A stretch of DNA of 64,000 nucleotides, taken from contig CAWZYM010000258.1 in the NCBI GenBank assembly GCA_963966185.1, positions 147,001 through 211,000 of the forward strand, written 5' to 3'. The DNA comes from Rhabditoides inermis. Taxonomy: Eukaryota > Nematoda > Chromadorea > Rhabditida > Rhabditidae. A program made the position numbers and the translations under genes. This document shows positions 25,322 through 42,472 of the stretch, in pieces. Numbering within the stretch: position 1 is the first letter of the stretch; each line of letters starts with the position of its first letter. A model generated the notes under the pieces. The model saw nothing but the letters and a program-made list of their open reading frames with translations, was not told the origin of the DNA and searched no databases.

Positions 25322-25937
25322 ACCGGCTGTTAACACCTGGGCAGAAAGAGAGGGGGCGAGCGACTAGCGGCAGGGGGCGGGTCTAGTAGTCACACACCGC
25401 GCCGGCGCGCCCTCTTCCTTCCCCCGCCCCCCTGACCCCTCCCATTGTATACACCTCTTGCCATGTATGCATTCTCTTGATTACAACCTTCTTTCATCCT
25501 CGAGGCGAGACCGCGTAGATACTCATGTACAATACAATACGTCGTTCCGTTTGTCAACACTCAAGGCGGCACGCGTTTTCTGCCTGCGATCCATTGCAAT
25601 CCTCCCTCTCCCCCTTTCTTCAAACGAGAATCCACGTGATCATCCAGAAATCAAGGCGAGCCACGGAAGCCGTAAAATATCCCCCGCAGACAGCGCAATC
25701 GCTCCAATTTTATTGTCGTCTTCCATTTCCAAATGCAATCCATTCACACAAATAAAAAACAACAACAACAACACAAACACAACACTGTGACAATGACAAA
25801 ATACAGGCGAAACCGTCAAAAAAGTAATACGAGTGCCTGAATAAATACACAAAATAAAGTGGTGTCATTTTGGCTGCGTAAAGCGGATGGCTGGGCCTAG
25901 CGCTACTAACTTATTAGGTGGGTGATGATAATGATAC

Positions 25938-28900
25938 TTAGTTGTCTTCATTCTTGCTGAGAGGCTCCAGTTCCCTGTCGTCTGCTCTTCCCTCGGCTTC
26001 CTTGCCCTCCCGCTCTATCTGCTGGATAGTCTCCGGAAGGGACGTTCCCATCGTCTCAGGCAGACAGAACAGACAGACGAGACCCGCCGTCACTGCCAGA
26101 GATCCAAACGGCACGATCATGAACACCTTGCCAAACGTCTCCACCTGAAAGACGTGCTAATTAGAGACCCGGACATCGCACGCTACCTTCACCTTTAGCT
26201 CATTATAGGATTAGCTCTCTCTCTCTCACTCAATATATCCTCTCTTTCTCTCTCTCTCTCTCACGCGTCTTTTGTACCCATCCCGAATGTCCTCCAAATC
26301 AGAAACGCGTCACAAAACGTCCAATTATCCAGTCGTTCTTTCTCTCTCTCTCTCGCCTGGTTCGGAACAAAAAAAAACTGGACCACCAATTGGTCTCGCG
26401 CGCGCGCGTTGCATCTGTTCAATGGCGCAATGAAACAAGCGCTATCCGTTCATAACATGCCTACGCCATTCCTCTCAATGATCAAATATCAGATCAATCA
26501 TATCACCAACCACTCAACCTACTCCAAACCCCCGCCTCATCGTCCCACGTCGTTACGGCTTTTTCGCCCGGCCAATAAACAAGATCTCCGAACGCATAAC
26601 ACTGACAGTATGACAGGTTGCCGTCACATACACTACACACCCATCCATCAACACTTTCCCATCACCGTCCGGCATACAGCGACAAGCTGATCAGATAGAG
26701 AGAGAAGGTGCTAATCGTGTATCCACTCTACTCCACTCCACTTCCCCAATTCCTCACCTCACTTTCCTCTCCCATTCAACATTCCATCCTCTGCCAATCC
26801 ATACAACCACTCACTCTCTCACTCTCAATCCCCCCTCTCCAAAACATAATCCCATATCACTCTCGCGCACTTGACAACACTGCCAATACAGGATTGCAAC
26901 AACCACACAATACAATCCTCGATCGATACCCTTGTAGATCGGAAGAGCTGATATCATCCTCTTTGATCTACCATCTCATCTCTTGCTTTCTCGCAAGAGA
27001 GCCCGTAAACACACATGGACAATTAATGTAAATGGGTTTCGGGCTCGGAGATGGGTGGAAGTTGGAGGATGGAGATGGGTGTCGAATGAGATTTACTCAG
27101 ACCCATACCGTATACATGACACTTCCTGTCATCCCACATTCCACAACATCCTCGCAGAAACCGTAAATCAAGCGCAAATCACCCCGATGACAGCACCTTT
27201 CCATCCTGGCAACACGAAAAAGCGCCGGCGAACACTGTACAAACAGTCAGACATACCACCCCAAAAGCACCGAATCCCAATTCCCCTTGGTTCGGCACTG
27301 ATGTTAGCAACATGATAGTGTGCGGTCACAAGTTACAAAACAGATGCAAAAAACAGCTCAGCCTACGGCTGCTTGTACACATTTCTGTCATACTTGTCAT
27401 GTTTTCGTCAATCATTTTCCTTGCCGTGTAAGTAAGCGCATTGACAAACAATGATAGAAGAATAGAGAGTAGAACAAAATAGCTGTTCACACAACGGAAT
27501 CGTGTTTCGACCCTTCAACCTGCAGACGGGATTACGAATAGACTCACGATCCACATGGATATGTAGCTGGCTGCGATGGCGCCCACCCTGGCGATCGTCG
27601 ACGAACAGCCCATCGCAGTGTTGCGAACCACCTAGATACACTCATGTTCACTCACACTCAAACACAACACACTGCTGGTTGAAGTCGTTCAAGGCATCAT
27701 CTCTTCTATTCTATCCGTCATTCTACTACTACCCCTACACGTTCATACTACAGATCGCTCAAAAGGAATGGAAAAAAACATGGAGAAACGACACTAGATG
27801 AAACTCACAGTGGGGAACAGCTCGGGGCTGAACGTGTATATGCCTGCGTAGGTGGCGGTGATGGACGCCTTGGCCACCATCATCTGCGCCACCACAACCG
27901 CGAACGGAACTGCAACGGAGCACTGTGATTGAATGCATAGAAAACCTTCGTTCAACAGAATTATTACAAACACGATCCGCTCTATACTACCACGCCGCGA
28001 AACATATTACTAGTGCCTGGTCACGGCGCAACGCGCGATCACGCGCGTCGTCATTTCGAGACGAGACAACGCGGCGCGTTGATTCGGGATTCTCGACTGC
28101 GAGAAATGAGCGGCGTGATTGCACGCCCATGCCAAGCGCGCTGACCGGCGCGCGTTGTTTCGGGACTTTTGACGGGCAAAGCGTGATATCACGCTGCCGC
28201 TCATTCGAGATTAGCGAAAGCGTTAGTTCGGGATCGCGCGTCATTTCGAGACGCCTGCATCCCATGCACGGCCTCCTCATTGCCTTTCTCATAAATGAGA
28301 CGGTTGAGAAATGAGACAAATCATGTGGCATTATCGAAACAAATTGCATAATTTTCCAATTATCACGGCCCACCGGTCGCTTCATCTCTCCAATCCCGAA
28401 TGAACGCGCGGCGGCGTTGTTTCGGGATTTTCTGACTTCTCCAACTACCACGGGCGTTATTTCGGGATTCTCGAATTCGAGACTTTTGCCGCGCGTTCAT
28501 TTCACGCGGCGCGATTTCGGGAAAAGCGTGGCGTGATGGAATGACGGCCACACGCCGAGACAAAATCGCGCGTGAAACAACGTCGTTGCGCCGTGACCAT
28601 GCACTACATATTACACATTAGCTGAAAAGCATAAGTCGAATATGGTTCCTTTTCACCGCCACAGAAACACACGGCCCGGCCGTAGTGTCACTCATTTGTT
28701 CACAGACCGGTGAACTCAAAAGCACGCTGCGCATCAGTTCCGCGTCGCGGATGGCTCAAACAATTTAGCAAAACTTGTGGCAGCGAACGGAATCGAACCT
28801 GCGATAAACAGATCACTGGCCGCGCTCGCTAACCACTAGACCACGAGACCATGTTCGCTGCCTCTCAGAAATTGACAATGATGATGAGCTTATTTTTCTT

Positions 28901-31900
28901 TTACATGGGAGACGCGTTGCGTGTGCGTCGCGTGCGTCTACTGTCACGCAAATCAGTGAACGCGCGCCGGGCCGTGAACATAGTGATGCCAGGACAAGAC
29001 ACGAGACACAAAACGGACCGTTGTCTGGCATGACGAGGTTGGCGAATAGGCAGCCGCCAGCGAGGAGGTAACCGCCGGCACAGAGCGCGCGACGACCGAT
29101 GCGGTTGATGAGCAGGTAGACGAGGATGAGGGCAGGGATCTCCACGATCGCGCCTACAACACACACAAATTGTTGAGAGAAAAAAAATGTTTTGACACCA
29201 TTTTCACGATAGCGCCTGCAAAACACATTTCCGAATTCAATTTGCACAGTTGCACTACACAGAGAAAACATGTTTCACCTCACAAATTCATATAACTCAA
29301 TAGCAAAACTCATTAATAACCTGGGGAGATAAACAGACAAAACGTATCGCAGAAAACATCTATCAAAACACGTACTGAAGATAAAGTTGATGTGCATGTC
29401 GCCTCCGAGAATGTTGGCCTTCATCGACATTCCATAGTAGACCATCGAGCAGACAGGCCTGAGAAAGACTCGCTTTTCTCTTTCTCTCTCTGCGAAAAAA
29501 ACATGGACCAATCAATGGAGATAGAAGCTGTACGTACCACATGAAGAACACGGCCAAGGTCCTCTTCCTCATCTCGGGTGTCTTGAACAGGTCTGTGAAC
29601 GAGTACTGTCTCTTCTCCCCGCCAGCCTCGCCCTTCGAGTCCTCGTCTTCGGGCGCATCCAGATCATCCCACCTCGAATACAAACACAATCAATAAACAA
29701 ACTAAACCAAATAACTTTCCTGACTATTCAGGTACGTAACTCAATACGACATGTATTTACAAATCAGTGTGTCATTGGACAAAAATTAATCTATAGATTA
29801 TGTAAGAGATATAAGAAAACAGTGCACAAGTGTTCAAAGGTGACCGACCAGTTATCGGGGAAGGTGGTGCCGTTTGTCTTGGCGGCCTTCTTGAGAATCG
29901 CGTCCGCCTCCTGGTAGCGCTCCTGCGACACCAGCCAGCGGGCACTCTCCGGAACCAGCCTGCACAGAGAGTCTCTCTCTCTCTCTCCCCCCCCCCCCCT
30001 CTCTCTCCCCTCCTTCACCCACCACCAGTACTGTAGGAAGAGTAGTGCGGGGGCGGCGATGGCGATCTGCAGCCATCGGTAGTCCGTGATGAAGTACGCC
30101 TCCACTCCAAGCAGAACCTGCAAACAAACACTAGATTCATCGATGCATTCTGCACGATTCACATACTCATTATATGAAATTATACATCAATGTTATAATG
30201 AAAAGGCGTCCTCGAACATGAACCGTCCTCGAACAAACCCAAAAACGTCCTCGAACATACCCAAAAACGTCCTCGAACAAACCCAAAAACCAAAAGTCGA
30301 TGGAATAGTTGCCAAACCCGAACATAGATTGTTGAGAAAAACCTTACCTGTCCGAGTGCGAAGAAGGCGCCGGTGATGACACTGGCGAGTCGTCGCTTGC
30401 TCGGTCCCACCAGCTCCATTCCAATCACCACAGCGATAACAAAGATGCCCGGGTGAGAGAAGCCCGTGCCCGCGCTGAAATCACAGTCTCACACGTTAAA
30501 CCACACGTTATACAAAAATCCCGACGAATAAGTGCTTGCTGGTTGCGACTCTCAGAAGGGGTGAAATTTTTTTCAACTATCTCAATGCGGTACAACTAAT
30601 TTCATACCGAACATAGCGATCATCAAATAAATTTCACCATTTGTTAGTGCATCATAAATACGAAATAATAAGAAAGACATGTGCTGACCGGAATATGGCG
30701 TACAGCCACCAGGTGGGGGCGACCGACATCAGGAAGCCGCACACGATCTGGATGACGATAGCCAGGAAGAACACCTTCTTGCGGCCGATCCTGCAACACA
30801 GCAACATACTTCATAACTATCGCTATCGTTACTTCATAACTATCGCTATTCTTCTTATTCTTCTTCTTTCCCCGCGGCGTGCGGTCGGGTCTTCATTTTT
30901 CCCCGCCGCCGCCGGATGATCGGGCGCATCGACAAGAATCCTTCCCAAGACAACCATTGAGCCGGCGGGAAGTAGCTCATGTGGAAGCAGTTCAGGCGCG
31001 AGGAGATACTATGTGCAAAGCAAAGGAGTCTCCGGAGCTGTCCACATCAACAATGGTACTCTAATGGTCTATGGAAAGAATATCGATCAAGTCTCGGAGA
31101 ACTATCGATCAAGAATCGTCTTCCGCCACTAACCTCGTCTGCCCAACTGTCTTTCCCCGGCGTAAGCCCATAAGATCTTGGCCCACTGTATGCTTCCTAT
31201 CCTATCATTGTGATTGTGATTGTCATATTCAGCTAAAACGATTCCGGATAAACACTTGACTTGACTTGACTTGATCGTTATATACTTACTTCGTGATATA
31301 TGGCTATCTTCTCCCCCCCCCTTTTTTTTCTCCTCTCTCCCTTACCTGTCTCCGAGCACTCCGAAGATCATACTTCCCGCCATCTGTCCCACATAGTACA
31401 TCGACTGGATGGTAGCCTTGATCCAGTTCCGGTCGCACACAATCTCCCACTGAACGAGAGGGGAGGGAATGAAGAGAGAAGAGAGAGAGAGAGAATAGAA
31501 TAGAATAGTTTATTCATAAGTTGGTATGACATACACACAAATCGAACAATGAAGTAGTACAGCTACGGCTTGGAACTGTTCGTATTCGATTTGCGGGGCT
31601 TTACTTTCTCCAGACACTGTTGACATTACAGCATATGCGGAGAGAGGAATCCAGTCACGTCTCCAGACATCCGTCTTCTTATTTGATATAGAGTATGCGG
31701 CCTTGATCCATCCTTGAACGCGTGAGCCTTATGGACCACCTTGCGTCTACCGTCTACCGTTCTCGAACTTCTCGCGTCCATTTGCATACTTGCTCCCGGT
31801 CGATCCATTTGTCACTATCATGTAGCGAAATCCAAGAAATCCGTGAGTTACCGACTATGTGCACTCCCAACAGGCTTATTTGGCTCCTCCTTATCGTCTC

Positions 31901-32812
31901 ACAGTGAACGGCTCCGGATATCGATCGATAACAGCAGCGTACTTCTCTTCCGGTTGCGGATGCCGCCGTTGCCCTTCAATTCGCCTTCGCTTTGTACCTT
32001 CCTTTCCTCCAATTGAGAATCCGCGCTTCTCGTCTCACAGTGAACGGCTTCAATTTGAAAATTAGTCGATACTCCGTGAAACCTCATATCCAAGCGGCGG
32101 CGGCGGTGACTTTCATTGTCGTCGGGTGGTCATTCGAGGGAGCGCGGGAAAGGGCAACCGCTCGCGGGGACGGGAAAATGAGAAGAGAGAGAGAAGTCCG
32201 AGTAGAGAGAACAAGGAGGAGGGTAGAGAAGGGAGAGAGGAAGAGTGACAGACAGACAGACAGATGAGCTCTCTCACCCTCTGCATGGCGGACAGCTGTA
32301 CGTGGGTGTGGTCGAAGACGTGATCCCCCTCGCACTCCTCCATCTCCCCCGAGGCAGACCGGTACGTGCACTTGCTGACAACACACACAATATTGTCAAC
32401 CAACGATTTTACGTCACTCAAAACAGTCAAAACTTGATCCGTAATAATATGGCATGAAAAACCCATTTAAAACACGCACTCATAGTAGCAGCTGACTCCG
32501 GAGTCGTTTCTCTGCGATGCTGCCACCTCGTCATTCAGAACAGACGACCAGCACTTGTCTGCAACGGATAAGGAAGTTATTACGGAGAACTTAGAGTCAG
32601 TTCAGAATATATCTGATATGTAACAACACGACTACGCGTCTATTGAGACTGTACATCAGCATCGTAGCCTAACTTTGAAAAAGAGACACACCCGACTCGA
32701 CGAGACGGGAGTCGTTGGACCAGTACGGAGACGTCGACGTCTCACCCTCGAACTGACATCTGCAACACACTTCTCTCTCTTGTTTCTCTCCTCTCTCGTT
32801 CTCTCTCTCTCT

Positions 32813-32851
<39 letters not shown>

Positions 32852-33044
32852 CCCACCTGTGGTACACGTGTATCCCGCTGAACGTCCAGCTGAGTGCGTG
32901 CATGGACACAATGATCGTGGGCAGACACACCAGCAGGAACTGGATCTTCTGGTACTTGCTGAAAGTCGACACGAGTACAATCACCGTCTCACTCACTCAC
33001 CCGATCTCACCCAAATGGGTGAACATCAACTCCTCAAACTTCAT
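25938..33044 (-). CDS. SLC22-type organic cation/anion transporter (MFS)
   Basis: Sixteen exons close in phase to 557 aa, the usual SLC22 length: 33044-33001, 32958-32857, 32759-32692, 32558-32480, 32374-32278, 31449-31346, 30790-30689, 30474-30348, 30117-30023, 29959-29849, 29672-29538, 29458-29376, 29153-29019, 27909-27809, 27631-27548 and 26144-25938. The N terminus (MKFEELMFTHLGEIGKYQK, then a TM) and a Cys-rich first extracellular loop are typical of OCT/OAT proteins. WEIVCDRNWIKATIQSMYYVG and GVLGDRIGRKK form the MFS loop 2-3 signature. VPESARWLVSQ matches the SLC22 central loop, and TYAGIYTFSPELFPTVVRNTAMG the TM10-11 segment. The C tail is acidic and hydrophilic. The role is facilitated transport of organic ions across the plasma membrane; the substrate cannot be inferred. 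An acceptor (ttctgattcag) lies 36 nt before the ATG. Two introns carry mobile DNA. Confidence 0.95.
26145..27547. other. Long intron 15 of the SLC22 gene
   Basis: 1403-nt intron with C-rich, pyrimidine/CA-rich sequence and short CT runs at about 26215-26265 and 26338-26354. No additional exon or repeat family was identified. Confidence 0.5.
28003..28010. repeat. Left target-site duplication of the hAT-like element
   Basis: catattac, identical to 28607-28614. Confidence 0.85.
28011..28606. mobile_element. Non-autonomous hAT-like DNA transposon (596 bp) in an SLC22 intron
   Basis: The ends are inverted repeats: the left end starts tagtgcctggtcacggcgca, and the right end read on the other strand starts tagtgcatggtcacggcgca, with one mismatch in over 20. 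It is flanked by perfect 8-bp direct repeats (catattac). An 8-bp duplication with TAGTG-type tips is the hallmark of hAT elements. The interior is GC-rich, has no transposase, and is full of short motifs in both orientations (tttcgggatt, tttcgagac, gcgcgt), like hAT subterminal repeats. It lies in intron 13, so the coding exons are untouched. Confidence 0.88.
28607..28614. repeat. Right target-site duplication of the hAT-like element
   Basis: catattac, identical to 28003-28010. Confidence 0.85.
28779..28862 (-). repeat. tRNA-like sequence inside a 10-bp stem (tRNA-derived repeat or pseudo-tRNA)
   Basis: On the minus strand a box A-like tggtctagtggttagcgag is followed about 35 nt later by a box B-like caggttcgattcc. 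ggcagcgaac at one end pairs exactly with gttcgctgcc at the other, which would close the structure like an overlong acceptor stem. The order matches a tRNA promoter. The central arms do not fold into a convincing cloverleaf by eye, so I call it tRNA-like rather than a tRNA gene. Confidence 0.55.
30870..31274 (+). mobile_element. Probable 5'-truncated non-LTR retrotransposon 3' end
   Basis: A GC-rich block in SLC22 intron 6 ends with acgattccggataaac followed by four acttg pentamers (31253-31274). The same pattern, an acgattc.g.ataaa motif followed by a tandem pentamer, ends the intact RTE element at 57068-60008 (read on its own strand). No reverse transcriptase residues remain, so the left boundary is uncertain. 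Confidence 0.5.
31493..32060 (-). mobile_element. Probable non-LTR retrotransposon 3' end, minus orientation
   Basis: Read on the minus strand, the block ends ttatgaataaac followed by three ctatt pentamers (31493-31508), the same type of tail as the other RTE copies. A 19-bp direct repeat, cgtctcacagtgaacggct, occurs at about 31895 and 32031. The upstream (5') boundary is not defined and no RT motif is visible. Confidence 0.4.
32775..32852. repeat. CT-rich microsatellite in SLC22 intron 2
   Basis: Interrupted CT tract that reads as GA in the transcript and occupies nearly the whole 97-nt intron. Confidence 0.85.
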
Positions 33045-33709
33045 CTCCGCGTCGAGGAGAAAGAGAGGAGCGGCGGATGCCTGAATCAGAAAAAAAAAAG
33101 TGAAGCCGGTTGGCGATTGCACGGTCATCATATACGACGCGCAAAAGCACTTCACACACTCAATATCCGATCAAATAAAAACGCGCAAACATAGAAGCTC
33201 AACTGCAGTAATAGAAAGAGAGTGCAATCGATCGGACCGCGCACTCTCCGAAAAGAGACCGAGACAGAGACGGAAAAGGGGAAGAATCACTTGACACTTG
33301 CCCCTAGAGATTGGAAAGAGATAAAATCTCAAGATGGAAACATGTCCATCAAGAGAGGAATACAGAGCAACATTCAAATGCCACTAGGAATACAGAGCAA
33401 CATTAAAATACCACGAATCACAATAAGCGAGGAGGGCGCAAAATGAACAAATTACAAAATTGACGGAAAGAAAGGAATGCAGATATGTGGTGCACGGTCA
33501 GCGAACCGAAGTACGTTCTCTCCTTCTCTCTCTCTCGTCTCTCAAATGGCGCGATCGCGCGGGTCGACGACACCATTTATCACCGCCTTATCACAACAGG
33601 GTGCGAAAAATCATACAGATACAAAGATGCAACTGCACAAGCGAGCCCCCGATAAATCACTCCCGTAACAAACTACCCTACTTCTCTCCTGCTCCTTCTC
33701 TCCCAGCTC
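33045..33709. other. Spacer between cutA and the SLC22 gene
   Basis: 665 nt between the cutA stop and the SLC22 start on the same strand. The only recognisable element is the T-rich acceptor ending next to 33080. A short direct repeat (ggaatacagagcaacattc/aaaa) occurs near 33357 and 33387. Confidence 0.5.
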
Positions 33710-34203
33710 CTACTTCTCCTCTTGCTCCTGCTCCGTCTCCTCTTGCTGCTCCGTCTGCTCCCGCACCCACTTGGCATAGGGTTCGTGTGCCTCCTCCACG
33801 TTGAGCGTGACAAATGCCATAGTGTCATAGGGGTGCAGTCTCTTCACCTCTTCCTCCAAAACGCGCACTCGCTCCGCCCGCGTTTTCAAGATCACCAACA
33901 GCTCGCCGTCCTCGTGGATCTAAACGACTAGTCTCTCTCTCTCCCGCTCTTTCCCTCTCACCTTATCCTGCCACTCATAGACCGACACCACTCCGGGCAC
34001 AATGTTGGCGCACGCAGCTAGCTTCTGTCGCACCACCGAGTGCGCGATCGACTCAAACACAATCATTGTAATAACTCATACAACTCCGCATCTCACTTAC
34101 TCTACTTAAGACTAGTGACTCTTCTCACCTTTCCGACTTCCATACTGGGCACTGTGATGTAGACGATGCGGAGAGCCGCGTCGGCAGCGGCCCGAGCAGA
34201 CAT
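33710..34203 (-). CDS. cutA: CutA-like divalent cation tolerance protein
   Basis: Three exons, 34203-34129, 34051-33962 and 33919-33710, close to 124 aa. The match to CutA1 is clear: LRIVYITVPSMEVGKSIAHSV for strand 1/helix 1, RQKLAACANIVPGVVSVYEW for the LAACVN...YEW core, LLVILKTRAERVRVLEEEV for the K-T-R strand, and HPYDTMAFVTLNVEEAHEPYAKWV for the conserved HPYxxP..xxYxxW end. The family forms trimers. It was named for copper tolerance in E. coli; animal homologs have been linked to membrane anchoring of acetylcholinesterase. The last 16 or so residues are an unusual Glu/Gln-only tail (TEQQEETEQEQEEK). There is no signal peptide in this model. An acceptor (tgtgcag) lies eight bases before the ATG. 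It sits between mys-1 and the SLC22 gene, all on the minus strand. Confidence 0.93.
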
Positions 34204-35084
34204 GACGGGTGCTGCACAGCTGTCCTCATTAGCTATCCACACACCACACACACCTCCCCTCCCATTCCCCGCCTCACAACCGCCTATTCGCATATGCCTG
34301 ACTACGCGGCGCCAAAACATTCCAGATTCCGTGCGCGCACGCAAAAAGGGGGGCTGTGGTGAAAGAGAATGCGGGGGATACCCGTGGGAATGCATCCAAT
34401 ACCAAATAACGGGGCGCGCACGTATCGAGCAACGAGCTTATCCCCCTACCCTACTGACCAGAGCAGAGGATCAGCAGCAGACACACTCTCATTCTTCTCC
34501 GAGCCAATGCTGCTTCCAGAAACATACTGTGGCGAGCACTACAGCCACAATCCACAAAGCTGCGAGGTAATCACTAGGGTACAAGTCAACCCGCACATCT
34601 ACCACACAATCTATTACGTCTTCCACACGTTTATTAACACGGAGAGAAAGAGGCAACCGCCAATTCAACAACGCACATTGAAACAACTTCGTAAAACTGT
34701 ACAACTTGAACATTATTATTATATGGGAACAAAACACACACGGGGAGATTTAGTTGATATAAATGTAGCAAACGATTTCGAGATAGATGCTGTGCTGAGA
34801 GTTGAGAGAAAGACAGACGAGTGGGCGGGGCGAGGGCCACGAAAGGAAAAGGGAGAAGCGACGGCGACGCCAATGCTAACACATGGACACATGCAACAAC
34901 TCGCACACTCGATTGATTTTTCGTTATCTAGTACTGGGCTTTCGGACAGCCGCAATCGAGACGAAGAAAGGGAAAGGAAGAATAACGGTATAAGAAAACA
35001 ACAAAAAAACGGGCTTGGATAGGCCACCTACGATGCAGCCATTAGAATGAGTGACGATGACGACACAGTACGAGGCCAGCCTTC
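34204..35084. other. Spacer between mys-1 and cutA
   Basis: 881 nt with no exon chain on either strand. The longest open frame (34369-35022, +) has no recognisable residues and no conserved-looking composition, and is probably chance. Confidence 0.5.
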
Positions 35085-41217
<6,133 letters not shown>

Positions 41218-41484
41218 CTGAATACCATCACTTTAAGAACACCTCATAACACAGCTTCTCATAACCAGGTACTCGCATTAGAGGCGACCAAGCGCATAAA
41301 TAAATTTGAACAGGGCCACAACTCGATTATAATAGTTTTTTTTATTATAATAGGATCATGCAATATTTATATTTACTACGTAGTATAAATAAATACAAAA
41401 GAGACCGGGATAGATGGAGTATCAAAGACACCGGAAAATATGAACTAGAATAACAAAACAACAACATGATCAGCAACGTAGAAA
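41218..41484 (-). promoter_or_regulatory. Operon-like intercistronic region between plp-1 and mys-1
   Basis: Only 267 nt separate the plp-1 stop from the mys-1 ATG. On the minus strand an AATAAA (plus 41341-41346, with poly-T/A around it) is followed 121 nt later by a cag acceptor that directly abuts the mys-1 ATG. This spacing matches C. elegans operons, where the downstream cistron receives an SL2-type leader. No spliced-leader evidence is available from genomic sequence. Confidence 0.6.
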
Positions 41485-42472
41485 TTAGTGGTCGCCCGAG
41501 GCCTGCTGAGCAGGTAGCTTCTCGATTATCTCGTTCAGCTTGTCGCGGAACTCAACCAGGTTCGACTGCGGAATCGTGATTGACGTGCGGAAACCAGAAA
41601 TGTTTTTCACCTAAACATAATTATTAGAAATATAGCAAACAGCAGATAATAACAGACACAACAAAATCGACCAACCTCCGACACGCGCACGAAGTAACCG
41701 CGATCATTGTGACCGGCATCAAAGTAGAAGTTCTTGTTGTACTCGCCACGAATAGAGACCGCATCCGGCACAGGAGCGTCATCCTCCTCCAGGAATCCTT
41801 CGGAGTGGAGAGCGAGAAGCTCGGAAAGAGCATCGCGAATGTCGTTCAGCCCCTCGGCAGGAATGGCGATCTAAAAACAGAAATTCTATTTTGGCACTCA
41901 ACTTATTTTTGCACTTAATATACCTGGCTGCGTCCACCGCGAAGAGAAGTCTGCGCAACACGGAGGAAACGTCCGCGATCGTTCTCCTTGAGATCCAGGT
42001 AATAACGACGAGACTCGCTGGTTATGTTCTCCGTGCGAAGCTCACCCTGAACAGTACAATAAGCAATACGATTATATAAACGACAGATTAAAATTATTGT
42101 TCACATCGTTAGCATTCTGTGCAGGTCCGACGGGAACGCTATCGCTGAAGGCGATGAGTTCGGTGAGCATATCGCGGAACTTCACTCCGGCACTCATTGA
42201 AAGAATCAGACGACTCTTGTGATTGGCGCCAGTCTGAAATATAACATTGATTGTATAAACTACACAAATTTGAAATGATTACTAACCTCGGCGATCTTGA
42301 TGAAGCGGCCACGGGGGTTCTGCTTGACGTCAACATAGAACCTCTTGTACTGGATAGTCACGGTCTTGGAGGCGATCTCCTCCTCTCCGTTCGGGGCGCC
42401 CCTGCCGCTGTTGTTTCCAGCACGGCTTCCGTTGTTCCTTCTCGGCGCAGCTCGCTCTCCCTCGATCGACAT
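41485..42472 (-). CDS. plp-1: PUR-alpha-like single-stranded nucleic acid-binding protein (PLP-1 ortholog)
   Basis: Five exons, 42472-42287, 42233-42105, 42046-41924, 41870-41676 and 41610-41485, close in phase to 252 aa. The N-terminal ~33 residues are Gly/Asn/Arg-rich and disordered. Three PUR repeats follow: [20 protein letters not shown]...[17 protein letters not shown] (about 35-100), [20 protein letters not shown]...[16 protein letters not shown] (about 115-170), and [20 protein letters not shown]...[18 protein letters not shown] (about 190-240). The repeats carry the family's aromatic beta strands and amphipathic helix. PUR proteins bind purine-rich single-stranded DNA/RNA and act in transcription and mRNA transport; C. 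elegans PLP-1 acts with POP-1 in endoderm fate. It appears to be the first gene of an operon-like cluster with mys-1 just downstream. Confidence 0.96.

Noticed and set aside
34369..35022. 217-aa open frame on the plus strand between mys-1 and cutA
   Set aside because: No recognisable motif, and basic/low-complexity composition; there is no supporting exon structure.
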